NCBI RefSeq assembly: GCF_002086275.1 | Contig: NZ_MVHT01000071.1 | Span: forward strand, 1-36,026 | Length of the DNA: 36,026 nt | Direction: 5' to 3' | Source of the DNA: Mycobacterium intermedium | GTDB taxonomy: Bacteria; Actinomycetota; Actinomycetes; Mycobacteriales; Mycobacteriaceae | Shown: positions 16,027 to 24,326 of the stretch, one piece after another | How the letters are laid out: the number at the start of each line of letters is the position of its first letter | How positions within the stretch are numbered: position 1 is the first letter of the stretch | Position numbers and translations under genes: made by a program | The notes under the pieces: generated by a model | What the model was told of the DNA's origin: nothing | Databases searched by the model: none | The model's input: only the letters and a program-made list of their open reading frames with translations

Positions 16027-17877
16027 ATGCAAACCCCCACCCCGCCAAGTAATTTGCATGGCATTGTCACCACCGTGGCAACCAAACTGATGGGTGCCAC
16101 CAGCAGCAACGCGGCGGAGGTCAGCACGGAAGTACTCGCCGTGCTAGTGAGTTACTTCGACGTCGACGTCAGCTTTCTGCGGCACAACGACCACAAGATC
16201 CGAGCCACCGTACTGGTGGCCGAATGGCCGCTTCGGCCGTATATTCCTGACCCCGATCCGCTGCATACGATCTATTTCGCCGACGCCGATCCGATCTTCG
16301 CCCTGGCCGAACACGCCAAGGAACCGGTCATTGTGCGCCCGCAGGCGATGGATGAGGACTATCAGCAGAGGATCTCCGAAGGCGCTGGCGTTTCGACGAT
16401 CTCGCTGGCCACGGTTCCCCTGCTGTCCGGCGATGTCACCACCGGGGTACTTGGCTTCGTGAAGCACGGCGACCGGGAATGGCAGGAAGACGAGATCAAC
16501 GCGCTGACGGTCGTTGCCACCATGTTCGCGCAAGTGCAGGCGCGGATGAACATCGAAGACCAGCTGACCTATCACGCCGCGCATGACGACCTGACCGGCC
16601 TGCCGAACCGCCGAACGCTGTTGGAACATCTCGACGACCGCCTCGCCGCGCATCGACCGGGCCCGGTGCCCGTCCTGCTCCTCAGTCTCGGTCGGCTCAA
16701 GGCCATCAACGATTACCTCGGCCATGCCGCCGGGGACCAGTTCATTCAAGGTTTCGCCGCGGAACTCCGAACGGCGATGGACGGGCTGGGGCTGATCGCC
16801 CGCATCGGCGGCGACGAATTCGTCGCGGTGCCGTCGGAGCCGATGGACCTGGCCGAGACAAAACGGTTGGCCGAGAACCTCACTGCGCAACTAACCGAGC
16901 ATGTGACGATCGCCGGCGAAGTTCTCAACCGCAACATAAGTATCGGCGTCGCCACCGGTAGCCCCGGCAAGGAGTCGTCATCGGATTTGCTGCGTCGTGC
17001 CGACGAGGCGCTGGTGTCGGCCAAAGCCGCCCGGGTCAACCGGATAGGCGTCTTCTCCACAGAGATGCTTGCCCGGCGCGAGTTTCGCGCCGACATGGAA
17101 CTGCATCTGCGGCACGCCATCGAAACCGGCGCTCTCACAATCGAATACCTCCCCGAAGTCGACATGCCGACCGGCAAGGTGCTCGGCGTCGAGGCGTTGG
17201 TGCGCTGGCAACACCCAACCCGAGGATTGCTCCTACCGGAGTTGTTCATTCCCGTCGCCGAATCCTTGAACCTCACCGGAGAACTCGGCGAGTGGGTGCT
17301 CAACGCCGCGTGCGCCGACATGTCGCAATGGCGAGCGAACGGCGTGGGACTCGACACCATGCTGCGCATCAACGTCTCCCCGGTACAGCTTGTCGCAGCT
17401 GACTTGGTGGACACCATTGCCGGCACGCTGGAGAGGTTCGGCTTGGACGGCACGGCATTGGGCGTGGAAATCACCGAAAGCACGCTCATCAACGACCTGA
17501 TAAGCACCCGGACCACTTTGTGCGGACTCACCGAGATCGGTATCGACATCGCCATCGACGATTTCGGCACCGGGTTCAGCGGCATGGAGATGGTGCGGAC
17601 GTTACCGGTGAGCACCTTGAAGATCGACCGTGGGTTCGTGCACGAACTCGACACCAGCGCAGACGATTTGGCGATCGTGCGGGCGGTCATCGGACTTGGC
17701 CGGGCGCTTGATCTCACGCTCGTCGCCGAAGGGGTCGAAACCGAGGGTGCGGCCAGGGCACTGCTCAACGAAGGGTGTAGCCGAGCACAGGGATTCCTGT
17801 TCTGCCGTCCCCTGCCCGCGGCGGCGACGCAACAGCTGCTGGCGAAAGGCAGCGTCGCCGTCACCGTCGCGATCTGA
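16027..17877 (+). CDS. GAF-GGDEF-EAL cyclic-di-GMP protein
   Basis: 616 aa: GAF-like sensor (about 10-170), GGDEF domain (about 180-340), EAL domain (about 355-605). The architecture matches M. tuberculosis Rv1354c and the M. smegmatis bifunctional c-di-GMP enzyme. The EAL part keeps the phosphodiesterase residues: EAL 389-391, N in LRINVSP, E in GVEITES, DDFGTG from 511, K in LKIDRGF, EGVET and the late QGF. The GGDEF signature at 261-265 is intact. However, the strand normally reading DxDxFK is SLGRLK (Ser220, Gly222), so the first metal-binding aspartate is missing, and no RxxD inhibitory site precedes GGDEF. Phosphodiesterase activity is therefore more secure than cyclase activity. It sits between Rv3013 and ligA, where I recall no such gene in H37Rv. 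Confidence 0.95.
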   Translation: MQTPTPPSNLHGIVTTVATKLMGATSSNAAEVSTEVLAVLVSYFDVDVSFLRHNDHKIRATVLVAEWPLRPYIPDPDPLHTIYFADADPIFALAEHAKEPVIVRPQAMDEDYQQRISEGAGVSTISLATVPLLSGDVTTGVLGFVKHGDREWQEDEINALTVVATMFAQVQARMNIEDQLTYHAAHDDLTGLPNRRTLLEHLDDRLAAHRPGPVPVLLLSLGRLKAINDYLGHAAGDQFIQGFAAELRTAMDGLGLIARIGGDEFVAVPSEPMDLAETKRLAENLTAQLTEHVTIAGEVLNRNISIGVATGSPGKESSSDLLRRADEALVSAKAARVNRIGVFSTEMLARREFRADMELHLRHAIETGALTIEYLPEVDMPTGKVLGVEALVRWQHPTRGLLLPELFIPVAESLNLTGELGEWVLNAACADMSQWRANGVGLDTMLRINVSPVQLVAADLVDTIAGTLERFGLDGTALGVEITESTLINDLISTRTTLCGLTEIGIDIAIDDFGTGFSGMEMVRTLPVSTLKIDRGFVHELDTSADDLAIVRAVIGLGRALDLTLVAEGVETEGAARALLNEGCSRAQGFLFCRPLPAAATQQLLAKGSVAVTVAI

Positions 17878-17928
17878 CAACGCCGACGACGACCGCACCG
17901 CGTGTTGCCTCGCCACCCGAGATGGGCC

Positions 17929-20022
17929 TCAGTCTGCTTCGTCGTCCTCGGGGGCATCCGCAACGGGCGGTCCCTCGGCCAACAGCTGCCGAAACCCGTC
18001 CTCGTCGAGAATGGGCACACCGAGCTCAACGGCCTTGTCGTACTTCGATCCTGGGGAATCGCCGGCAACGACGTAGGACGTCTTCTTCGACACCGAACCG
18101 GCGGCCTTGCCGCCGCGGGCCACGATCGCCTCTTTGGCCTCGTCGCGGGAGAATCCCGTCAACGAACCGGTGACGACGATGGTCAACCCGGCCAGGGTGC
18201 GCGGCACGCTGTCGTCGCGCTCGTCGGCCATCCGCACCCCGGCCGCCCGCCACTTCTCCACGATCTCGCGGTGCCAGTCGACGGTGAACCAATCGGTGAC
18301 CGCGGCGGCAATGGTCGGCCCCACGCCCTCGACCGCGGCGAGCTGCTCGGTCGACGCCTCCATAATGGCGTCGATACTGCCGAATTCGGTGGCCAGCGCC
18401 CGGGCGGCCGTCGGGCCGACGTGCCGGATCGACAGCGCCACCAACACCCGCCAGAGCGGCACCTCCTTGGCTTTCTCCAGGTTTGCCAGCAGGCGTTTGC
18501 CGTTGGCCGACAGTTGGCCGGCCTTGGTGCGGAACAACTCGGTGCGCAGCAGTTTTTCCTCGTTGAGGTCGAACAGGTCGCCCTCACTGCTGATCACCCC
18601 GGCTTGCAGCAGCGCAATACCCGCCTCGTAACCCAGCGCCTCGATGTCGAGCGCGTTGCGGCTGGCGACGTGAAATACCCGCTCCCGCAACTGCGCTGGG
18701 CAGGCGCGCGCATTGGGGCACCGAATGTCGGCGTCGCCCTCTTTTTCGTACGCCAACGTGGTGCCGCACTCGGGACAGGTTGTGGGCATGACGAATTCGC
18801 GTTCGGATCCGTCACGCAGGTCGACCACGGGCCCCAGCACCTCTGGAATCACGTCACCGGCCTTGCGGATCACCACGGTGTCACCGATCAGCACACCCTT
18901 GCGCTTGACCTCCGCGGCGTTGTGCAGCGTGGCCTGGGCGACCGTCGACCCGGCGACCTTCACCGGCGTCATGAAGGCGAACGGGGTGACCCGGCCGGTA
19001 CGTCCGACGTTGACCTTGATGTCGAGCAGCTTCGTTTGAGCTTCCTCGGGCGGGTACTTGTAGGCGATAGCCCAGCGCGGTGCCCGCGACGTGGACCCGA
19101 GCCGACGCTGTATCGCGACTTCGTCGATTTTGACGACGACGCCGTCGATTTCGTGCGCCACCTCGTGGCGATGCTCGCCCCAATAGTCGATGTGCTCCTG
19201 CACGCCGGCAATGTCGTCCACCAGCCTGGTGTGCTCGGAGACAGGCAGCCCCCAGGCCTGGAGAGCGAGATATGCATCGTGCTGGGTTACCGGACGGAAG
19301 CCTTCGGTGTGGCCCAGCCCATGGCAGATCATCCGCAGCTTGCGGCGCGCCGTGACCGCCGGATCCTTCTGCCGCAACGATCCGGCGGCGCTGTTGCGCG
19401 GATTGGCGAATGGCGCCTTGCCCGCCTCGACCAGGCTCGCGTTGAGCGCCTGAAAATCCTCGAGAAGGAAGAAGACCTCACCACGTACCTCGAGCACATC
19501 GGGCACCGGGTAGTCGTCACTGGCGCTGAGCCGCTCCGGCACGTCCTGAATGGTGCGGGCATTGAGCGTGACGTCCTCCCCGGTACGGCCGTCGCCCCTG
19601 GTCGCCGCCCGGGTCAGTCGTCCGTTGCGATAGACCAGCGACAGGGCCACGCCGTCGATCTTGAGCTCGCACAGAAAGTGGACGGCATCGCCGACCTCGT
19701 TGTGGATCCGGGTGGCCCAGGCGTTGAGTTCTTCCGTACTGAACGCATTGTCCAGGCTGAGCATCCGTTCCAGGTGCTCGGCCGGTTCGAAATCGGTCGC
19801 GAAGCCGGCGCCCCCGACCAGCTGAGTGGGCGAGTCGGGGGTGCGCAGCTCGGGATGCTGCTGCTCCAGCGCCTCCAGCCGGCGTAGCAGTTTGTCGAAC
19901 TCCGCATCGGTGATGATTGGCGCGTCGCGGACGTAGTAGCGGAACTGGTGCTCACGAACTTCCTCGGCCAGCTCCTGCCATTCGCGCAACACGTCCGGGG
20001 GCAACACCTCGGATGAGCTCAC
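17929..20022 (-). CDS. ligA: NAD-dependent DNA ligase LigA
   Basis: Seals nicks in duplex DNA during replication and repair through an NAD-derived enzyme-adenylate; essential in mycobacteria. 697 aa. Domain order: Ia domain (HQFRYYVRDAPI, about 25-36), adenylation domain with KIDG nucleophile Lys121, OB fold (about 325-405), four-cysteine zinc finger (CPECG ... CPNARACP), helix-hairpin-helix repeats (RHVGPTAARALA, EGVGPTIAAAV) and C-terminal BRCT domain (about 600-690, GLTIVVTGSLTGFSRDEA). The GTG start at 20022 has a TAACCT hexamer 6 nt upstream. Convergent with the GGDEF-EAL gene, 51 bp apart. Orthologue of Rv3014c. Confidence 0.98.
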   Translation of the reverse strand: MSSSEVLPPDVLREWQELAEEVREHQFRYYVRDAPIITDAEFDKLLRRLEALEQQHPELRTPDSPTQLVGGAGFATDFEPAEHLERMLSLDNAFSTEELNAWATRIHNEVGDAVHFLCELKIDGVALSLVYRNGRLTRAATRGDGRTGEDVTLNARTIQDVPERLSASDDYPVPDVLEVRGEVFFLLEDFQALNASLVEAGKAPFANPRNSAAGSLRQKDPAVTARRKLRMICHGLGHTEGFRPVTQHDAYLALQAWGLPVSEHTRLVDDIAGVQEHIDYWGEHRHEVAHEIDGVVVKIDEVAIQRRLGSTSRAPRWAIAYKYPPEEAQTKLLDIKVNVGRTGRVTPFAFMTPVKVAGSTVAQATLHNAAEVKRKGVLIGDTVVIRKAGDVIPEVLGPVVDLRDGSEREFVMPTTCPECGTTLAYEKEGDADIRCPNARACPAQLRERVFHVASRNALDIEALGYEAGIALLQAGVISSEGDLFDLNEEKLLRTELFRTKAGQLSANGKRLLANLEKAKEVPLWRVLVALSIRHVGPTAARALATEFGSIDAIMEASTEQLAAVEGVGPTIAAAVTDWFTVDWHREIVEKWRAAGVRMADERDDSVPRTLAGLTIVVTGSLTGFSRDEAKEAIVARGGKAAGSVSKKTSYVVAGDSPGSKYDKAVELGVPILDEDGFRQLLAEGPPVADAPEDDEAD

Positions 20023-20028
20023 CTTCGC

Positions 20029-20034
20029 AGGTTA
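20029..20034 (-). promoter_or_regulatory. -10 hexamer for leaderless ligA
   Basis: TAACCT on the minus strand fits TAnnnT and ends 6 nt before the ligA GTG. It lies in the 43-bp gap after the MetE-like gene, so ligA may be transcribed both from its own promoter and by read-through. Confidence 0.5.
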
Positions 20035-20065
20035 TCGAAGCGCACCGACACACCTTTCAAGCCCG

Positions 20066-21094
20066 TCAGATGGCGTCGGGATCCTGCGCTATCAGCTCCG
20101 CAGCCTTGTGGGCGAGACCGATGGCGGTGCGCGCCCACTGTGCGGTTGCACCGGCCAGGCCGCATGCCGGGGTGACCCCGACGCGGTCGCGCAGCACCGC
20201 GCGGCCAAATCCCAGCCGGTCGGTCACCGCGACCACCGAGACGGCCACTTCCTCGGCCGTCGGCGGCGGTTGCGGGCCACGGGTGGCGGCAATCACCCCG
20301 AGCACGACGGTGCGGCCCGAGTCGACGAACGCGGCGACCTGATCCAGGTCTTCGGCGCGCAACGTGCCGGCATCCACCGAAACGGCACTAATTCCGGTGC
20401 GCTGCAACAGGTCCCATGGCAACTCGGCCGCGCAACTGTGCAGCATCACCGGCGCGCCCGCGGCGCCGACGCAGGTCTCGAACAGCGCCTCCGCGACCGA
20501 TTCGTCGAGCGGCGCGATCGGGCTCAGCGCGGTCACCCCGGTCAGCCGCCCGCCCAACGCGGCCGGCAGCGTGGGCTCGTCGTACTGGACCACCACGGGG
20601 GTGTCGAGCCGGCGGGCCAGCGCCGCACGATGCGTCGCGACACCCTCGGCCAGCGAAGCCGCCAGGTCACGCACCGCGCCCAGATCGGTGATCGCGCGAT
20701 GGCCATTGGCCAGCTCCAGGCCCGCAGCCAAGGTGATCGGCCCGGGCGCCTGCACCTTTACCACCCGCCCGCCACCGCGCAGGCCGGCCGTCTCCCACGC
20801 CTCCTCCAGCGCGTCCATGTCCTCGTCGAGCAGGCTGACGGCCCGCCGGGTCACCGCTCCCGGCCGCGCAACGAGGCGGTATCCGCGCGGCACCGTGTCG
20901 ATGGCCAGGTCAACAAGGAGGGCACCGGCGCGTCCCAGCAGGTCGGCGCCCACTCCCCTGGCGGGCAGCTCGACGAGATGCGCCAGGGAACCCGCCAACT
21001 CACCGACGACGACCTCGGCCGCGGGGCGCGCGGCGGTGCCGGGCCACGAACCTATGCCGGTTGCCCGGGCGAACGGAGAAGCGGAAGCGTTCAC
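20066..21094 (-). CDS. MetE C-terminal-domain-like protein (Rv3015c-like)
   Basis: 342-aa protein related to the C-terminal catalytic barrel of cobalamin-independent methionine synthase, but without the N-terminal half of MetE. The zinc His and Cys are present in MLHSCAAEL, and a late Cys is present in VTPACGLAGA. Where MetE has a zinc-binding Glu, the equivalent strand reads VSVDAGT, so an Asp may replace it. The N-terminus (GIGSWPGTA) and the segment VQYDEPTLPAAL are typical of UROD/MetE-like stand-alone proteins. It probably handles a methyl group or a thiol on zinc, but the substrate is unknown. The GTG start at 21094 lies 6 nt after TACGGT. Likely cotranscribed with ligA (43 bp gap). Confidence 0.9.
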   Translation of the reverse strand: MNASASPFARATGIGSWPGTAARPAAEVVVGELAGSLAHLVELPARGVGADLLGRAGALLVDLAIDTVPRGYRLVARPGAVTRRAVSLLDEDMDALEEAWETAGLRGGGRVVKVQAPGPITLAAGLELANGHRAITDLGAVRDLAASLAEGVATHRAALARRLDTPVVVQYDEPTLPAALGGRLTGVTALSPIAPLDESVAEALFETCVGAAGAPVMLHSCAAELPWDLLQRTGISAVSVDAGTLRAEDLDQVAAFVDSGRTVVLGVIAATRGPQPPPTAEEVAVSVVAVTDRLGFGRAVLRDRVGVTPACGLAGATAQWARTAIGLAHKAAELIAQDPDAI

Positions 21095-21100
21095 CCGGCA

Positions 21101-21106
21101 ACCGTA
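21101..21106 (-). promoter_or_regulatory. -10 hexamer for the leaderless MetE-like gene
   Basis: TACGGT on the minus strand fits TAnnnT and is followed after 6 nt by the GTG start at 21094, with no Shine-Dalgarno sequence. It lies in the 105-bp region divergent to lpqA. Confidence 0.5.
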
Positions 21107-21199
21107 TTGGACATCACACCGCGTTCGCGCGCCCTGGGGTGTCGGAGGGGTGTTTACCGCTGGGCTGCGCGGGTAGTTTCGAGCGCGAGAGGGTGGTTG

Positions 21200-21829
21200 A
21201 TGGCAAGAAGGACAAGGCCGCTGCTGTGGTGTGGCGCGGTGTTGCTGTTAGCGGCGTGCACACGCGTGGTGGACGGCACGGCGTCACCCGTCTACGGCGG
21301 TCCTTCGGCCGGGATCAACGTGGGCGCACTACTCTTGGACGACTCACGGATGCGGGCGATAACAGGCGCGGGTGATGACCTGACGATCATCCCCTCGATG
21401 GATGGTGAATCCCCGGTGGACATCGAAGCCCTGGCGGAGATCGTGCCGAAGGAGTGTCGGTTCATCTACGCCGAGACGGTGACCTTCGGACCGGACGTCG
21501 AGGGATTCCACAAGACCACGTACCAAGCACCGCCCATCGGCGGCCTGATCTCCGAGGGCGGTGCGGCTTATCGGGACCCGGACACCGCCCGGCGCGCCTT
21601 CGACGCCTTGGTAGCCACGGTCGAGGGCTGCGCGACGACGTCGAGCGGTCGACTGTTCGTCGGCAAATGGAAGGCGGACGCCGACTCGTTGCATCTCCGC
21701 CCGGGCGATTGCGGCCGCGACTACCGAGTGCTGTCGGCCATGCTGCTCGAGGTAACCTTCTGCGGTTTCCCGGAGTCGGTGTCCGACATCGTGATGACGA
21801 ACATCATGGCCAACGTGCCGGGCCGGTAA
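21200..21829 (+). CDS. lpqA: Lipoprotein LpqA, PknH-type sensor domain
   Basis: 209-aa secreted lipoprotein with lipobox LLAAC (Cys20). The mature part resembles the extracellular sensor domain of the kinase PknH found in many mycobacterial lipoproteins: LLLDDSRMRAITGAGDD near residue 45, then four cysteines (KECRFIY, EGCATTS, GDCGRDY, TFCGFPE) that probably form two disulfides. The ATG at 21200 is supported by GAGAGGG 7 nt upstream. The position matches Rv3016. In H37Rv the next genes are esxQ and PPE46-48; here mnmA follows convergently after 37 bp. Ligand and function unknown. Confidence 0.92.
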   Translation: MARRTRPLLWCGAVLLLAACTRVVDGTASPVYGGPSAGINVGALLLDDSRMRAITGAGDDLTIIPSMDGESPVDIEALAEIVPKECRFIYAETVTFGPDVEGFHKTTYQAPPIGGLISEGGAAYRDPDTARRAFDALVATVEGCATTSSGRLFVGKWKADADSLHLRPGDCGRDYRVLSAMLLEVTFCGFPESVSDIVMTNIMANVPGR

Positions 21830-21866
21830 CCGCGCCCCGACAAAAAGCCTCAGCCTCGAACGGGCG

Positions 21867-22946
21867 TTAGCGTCGGGCCGTGTCGGCGATGGTTGCGCTT
21901 GCCAGCACCTCGTCGCCGTCGGGATCGGGGCGGTACAACACGACCGTCTGCCCACGCGCCACCCCGCGCAGCGGCGAACGCAGCTGCACGTGAAGTTCGT
22001 CGTCAACCAATTCGGCTATCGCGGCGGTGGTTTCGCCATGGGCACGCACCTGTACCACGCACTCGATGGGGCCCGTCGGCGCCGTTCCGGCGGTGAAGAC
22101 GGGTGCCCGTCCGGTGATCGCATGCACGTCGAGCTCGTCCACGTCACCGACATAAACGGTCGCGGTGTCGGCGTCGATCGCCGTGACGTACCGGGGGCGC
22201 CCGTCGGGCCCGGGACCGGCGATACCCAACCCCTTGCGTTGTCCGATGGTGAAGCCGTGCACCCCGTCATGCTCGGCGAGCACCGTGCCGTCCGAATTGA
22301 CGACGGAACCGCGCCGGACCCCGATGCGGGCGCCGAGGAAGGCCCGGGTGTCCCCAGACGGGATGAAGCAGATGTCATGACTGTCCGGCTTGTCCGCGAC
22401 CGCCAGGCCGCGCCTGGCGGCCTCGGCACGGATCTCCGGCTTGGGCGTGTCCCCGATGGGAAACGCTGCGTGCCGCAGCTGTTCGGCGGTCAACACGGCC
22501 AGCACGTAGGACTGGTCCTTGTCCCGGTCGACGGCGCGGCGCAGCCGTCCGTCCGCCAACCGCGCGTAGTGGCCGGTGGCGACCGCGTCGAAGCCCAGCG
22601 CCAGGGCGCGGGCCGACAGCGCCGAGAACTTGATCTGCTGATTGCATCGCACGCACGGGTTGGGGGTTTCACCGCGAGCGTAGGACGACACGAAGTCCTC
22701 GATCACGTCTGCTGCGAAGCGTTCCGCGAAATCCCAAACATAGAACGGGATTCCGAGCACATCGGCCACCCGGCGGGCATCTGAAGCGTCTTCTTTGGAG
22801 CAACAACCCCGCGAGCCGGTACGCAGCGTCCCCGGTGCTGTCGACAAAGCCAGGTGCACACCAACCACGTCGTGACCGGCATCGACCATCCGGGCGGTGG
22901 CCACCGACGAGTCGACGCCGCCACTCATCGCGGCGAGAACCTTCAT
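21867..22946 (-). CDS. mnmA: tRNA-specific 2-thiouridylase MnmA
   Basis: Adenylates and thiolates U34 of tRNA Glu/Gln/Lys with sulfur delivered from a cysteine desulfurase. 359 aa. PP-loop SGGVDSS at 8-14, first catalytic Cys98 in NPCVRC, second Cys193 in SHDICFIPSG, and a C-terminal beta-barrel domain. The ATG start overlaps the iscS stop (ATGA), coupling it to its probable sulfur donor. Orthologue of Rv3024c (trmU). The CVRC pair also provides a second cysteine (Cys101), as in MnmA proteins that bind an Fe-S cluster; that is a family inference only. Confidence 0.97.
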   Translation of the reverse strand: MKVLAAMSGGVDSSVATARMVDAGHDVVGVHLALSTAPGTLRTGSRGCCSKEDASDARRVADVLGIPFYVWDFAERFAADVIEDFVSSYARGETPNPCVRCNQQIKFSALSARALALGFDAVATGHYARLADGRLRRAVDRDKDQSYVLAVLTAEQLRHAAFPIGDTPKPEIRAEAARRGLAVADKPDSHDICFIPSGDTRAFLGARIGVRRGSVVNSDGTVLAEHDGVHGFTIGQRKGLGIAGPGPDGRPRYVTAIDADTATVYVGDVDELDVHAITGRAPVFTAGTAPTGPIECVVQVRAHGETTAAIAELVDDELHVQLRSPLRGVARGQTVVLYRPDPDGDEVLASATIADTARR

Positions 22947-24124
22947 CGGGATGCCCCCGCGGAGGCGAGTGCGGCCCGCCGGGCTCGCGCGACGGCACCG
23001 GGCAGCACCTCCAGCACCGCGTCGACATCGGCATCAACACTGGTGTGGCCCAACGACAGCCGCAACGATCCCCGAGCGCTGGCGGGATCGGCGCCCATCG
23101 CGATCAGCACGTGCGACGGCTGCGCGACCCCCGCCGTGCAGGCCGACCCGGTCGAGCATTCGATTCCGTTGGCGTCCAACAACATCAGCAGTGCATCGCC
23201 TTCGCAACCACGGAAAGTGAAGTGCGCGTTGCCTGGCAGCCGCAGCGGGTCACTGGCGCCGTTGAGGCGGACCTCGTCGATTTGGGCCAGCACGCCCTCG
23301 ACCAGTCGGTCGCGCAACCTGCGGAGCCGTTCGCTGTTGGCCTCCACCCCGTCCACCGCGATGCGGGCGGCGGTGGCCATCCCGACGGCGCCGGCGACAT
23401 CGGGTGTGCCCGAACGGATGTCGCGTTCCTGACCGCCACCGTGCAGCACCGGCACACACGCGACATCGCGACGCAGCAGCAATGCGCCTACCGCGGGCGG
23501 ACCGCCGAACTTGTGCGCCGTGACGCTCATCGCCGACAGCCCGCTGGCGTCGAAGTCAACCGGCAACTGGCCCACCGCCTGAACGGCGTCACTGTGCATG
23601 GGTACGCCGAATTCGGCGGCCACGGCGGCAAGTTCGGCCGTCGGCATGATGGTGCCGACCTCGTTGTTGGCCCACATCACCGACACCAGGGCAACGTCGT
23701 CGTGGGCCTGCAGCACCTCGCGCAGCGCGGCTGCCGACACCGAGCCGTCCGCGGCGGTAGGCAGTTTAGTCACCTCGGCGCCTTCGTGCTCGACAAGCCA
23801 ATTGACCGAATCAAGCACCGCGTGGTGTTCCACCTCGGTGGTGACGATGCGCCGACGGGTCTGGTCGGCATCCCGGCGGGCCCAGTAGATGCCCTTGAGC
23901 GCCAGGTTGTCGCTCTCGGTACCGCCGGCGGTGAAGATCACCTCGGAGGGACGTGCGCCGAGTTTTTCCGCGATCAGCTCCCGGGATTCCTCGAGACGCC
24001 GCCGCGCCGCGCGACCGGTGGTGTGCAACGACGAGGCATTCCCGACGGTGCCCAGCACAGCCGTCATCGCCTCGATGGCGGCGGGGTGCATCGGGGTGGT
24101 GGCTGCGTGATCCAGGTAGACCAT
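22943..24124 (-). CDS. iscS: Cysteine desulfurase (IscS-like)
   Basis: PLP enzyme that removes sulfur from cysteine as an enzyme persulfide, supplying Fe-S assembly and tRNA thiolation. 393 aa from ATG 24124 (MVYLDHAATTP), the length recalled for Rv3025c. PLP lysine in SVTAHKFGGP, PLP-binding His in TEVEHHAVL, and catalytic Cys in the short loop ECSTGSACTAG, typical of the mycobacterial group lacking a long loop. The frame continues upstream to 24589, but those codons are not conserved-looking. Coupled to mnmA by a 4-bp overlap. A TATCCT hexamer 9 nt before the ATG and a 16-bp palindrome about 92 bp upstream may control it. Confidence 0.97.
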   Translation of the reverse strand: MVYLDHAATTPMHPAAIEAMTAVLGTVGNASSLHTTGRAARRRLEESRELIAEKLGARPSEVIFTAGGTESDNLALKGIYWARRDADQTRRRIVTTEVEHHAVLDSVNWLVEHEGAEVTKLPTAADGSVSAAALREVLQAHDDVALVSVMWANNEVGTIMPTAELAAVAAEFGVPMHSDAVQAVGQLPVDFDASGLSAMSVTAHKFGGPPAVGALLLRRDVACVPVLHGGGQERDIRSGTPDVAGAVGMATAARIAVDGVEANSERLRRLRDRLVEGVLAQIDEVRLNGASDPLRLPGNAHFTFRGCEGDALLMLLDANGIECSTGSACTAGVAQPSHVLIAMGADPASARGSLRLSLGHTSVDADVDAVLEVLPGAVARARRAALASAGASR

Positions 24125-24133
24125 GACCCGCCC

Positions 24134-24139
24134 AGGATA
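24134..24139 (-). promoter_or_regulatory. -10 hexamer for iscS-mnmA
   Basis: TATCCT on the minus strand fits TAnnnT and ends 9 nt before the iscS ATG. No ribosome-binding site is seen, so a leaderless or near-leaderless transcript is possible. Confidence 0.45.
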
Positions 24140-24215
24140 CTGGTCGAGCTGGACGGTCCCGAATTTCACGGGGTTACGTACGACCTGCGCAAGACGGCAG
24201 CAGCGGGCCGCCGCT

Positions 24216-24231
24216 GACCAATGCATTGGTC
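24216..24231. promoter_or_regulatory. 16-bp perfect palindrome upstream of iscS
   Basis: GACCAATGCATTGGTC is a perfect palindrome with no central gap. It lies in the 202-bp region between the acyltransferase gene and iscS, about 92 bp before the iscS start. A second, weaker inverted repeat (GGCTGC/GCAGCC, 24244-24263) is close by. It is more AT-rich than its surroundings, as expected for an operator. The regulator is unknown. No gene was recognised in this gap. Confidence 0.5.
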
Positions 24232-24326
24232 TTCCCCTTGCTGGGCTGCGGTGATCAGCAGCCACGCGATGCTGACCGGGTCGCAGTACGGGTTCGGTGA
24301 TTGTGGATAAATGGGCAGCTAGACCA

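Noticed and set aside
17902..19887. 661-codon plus-strand frame opposite ligA
   Set aside because: Antisense of LigA; composition is His/Arg/Gly-rich without domain features.
22835..24217. 460-codon plus-strand frame opposite mnmA and iscS, ending in the iscS upstream gap
   Set aside because: Mostly antisense to conserved genes; the non-overlapping tail is too short to support a gene.
24125..24326. Small gene between iscS and the PlsC-like gene
   Set aside because: No frame with both a start and a ribosome-binding site; only palindromes and a -10 candidate were found.
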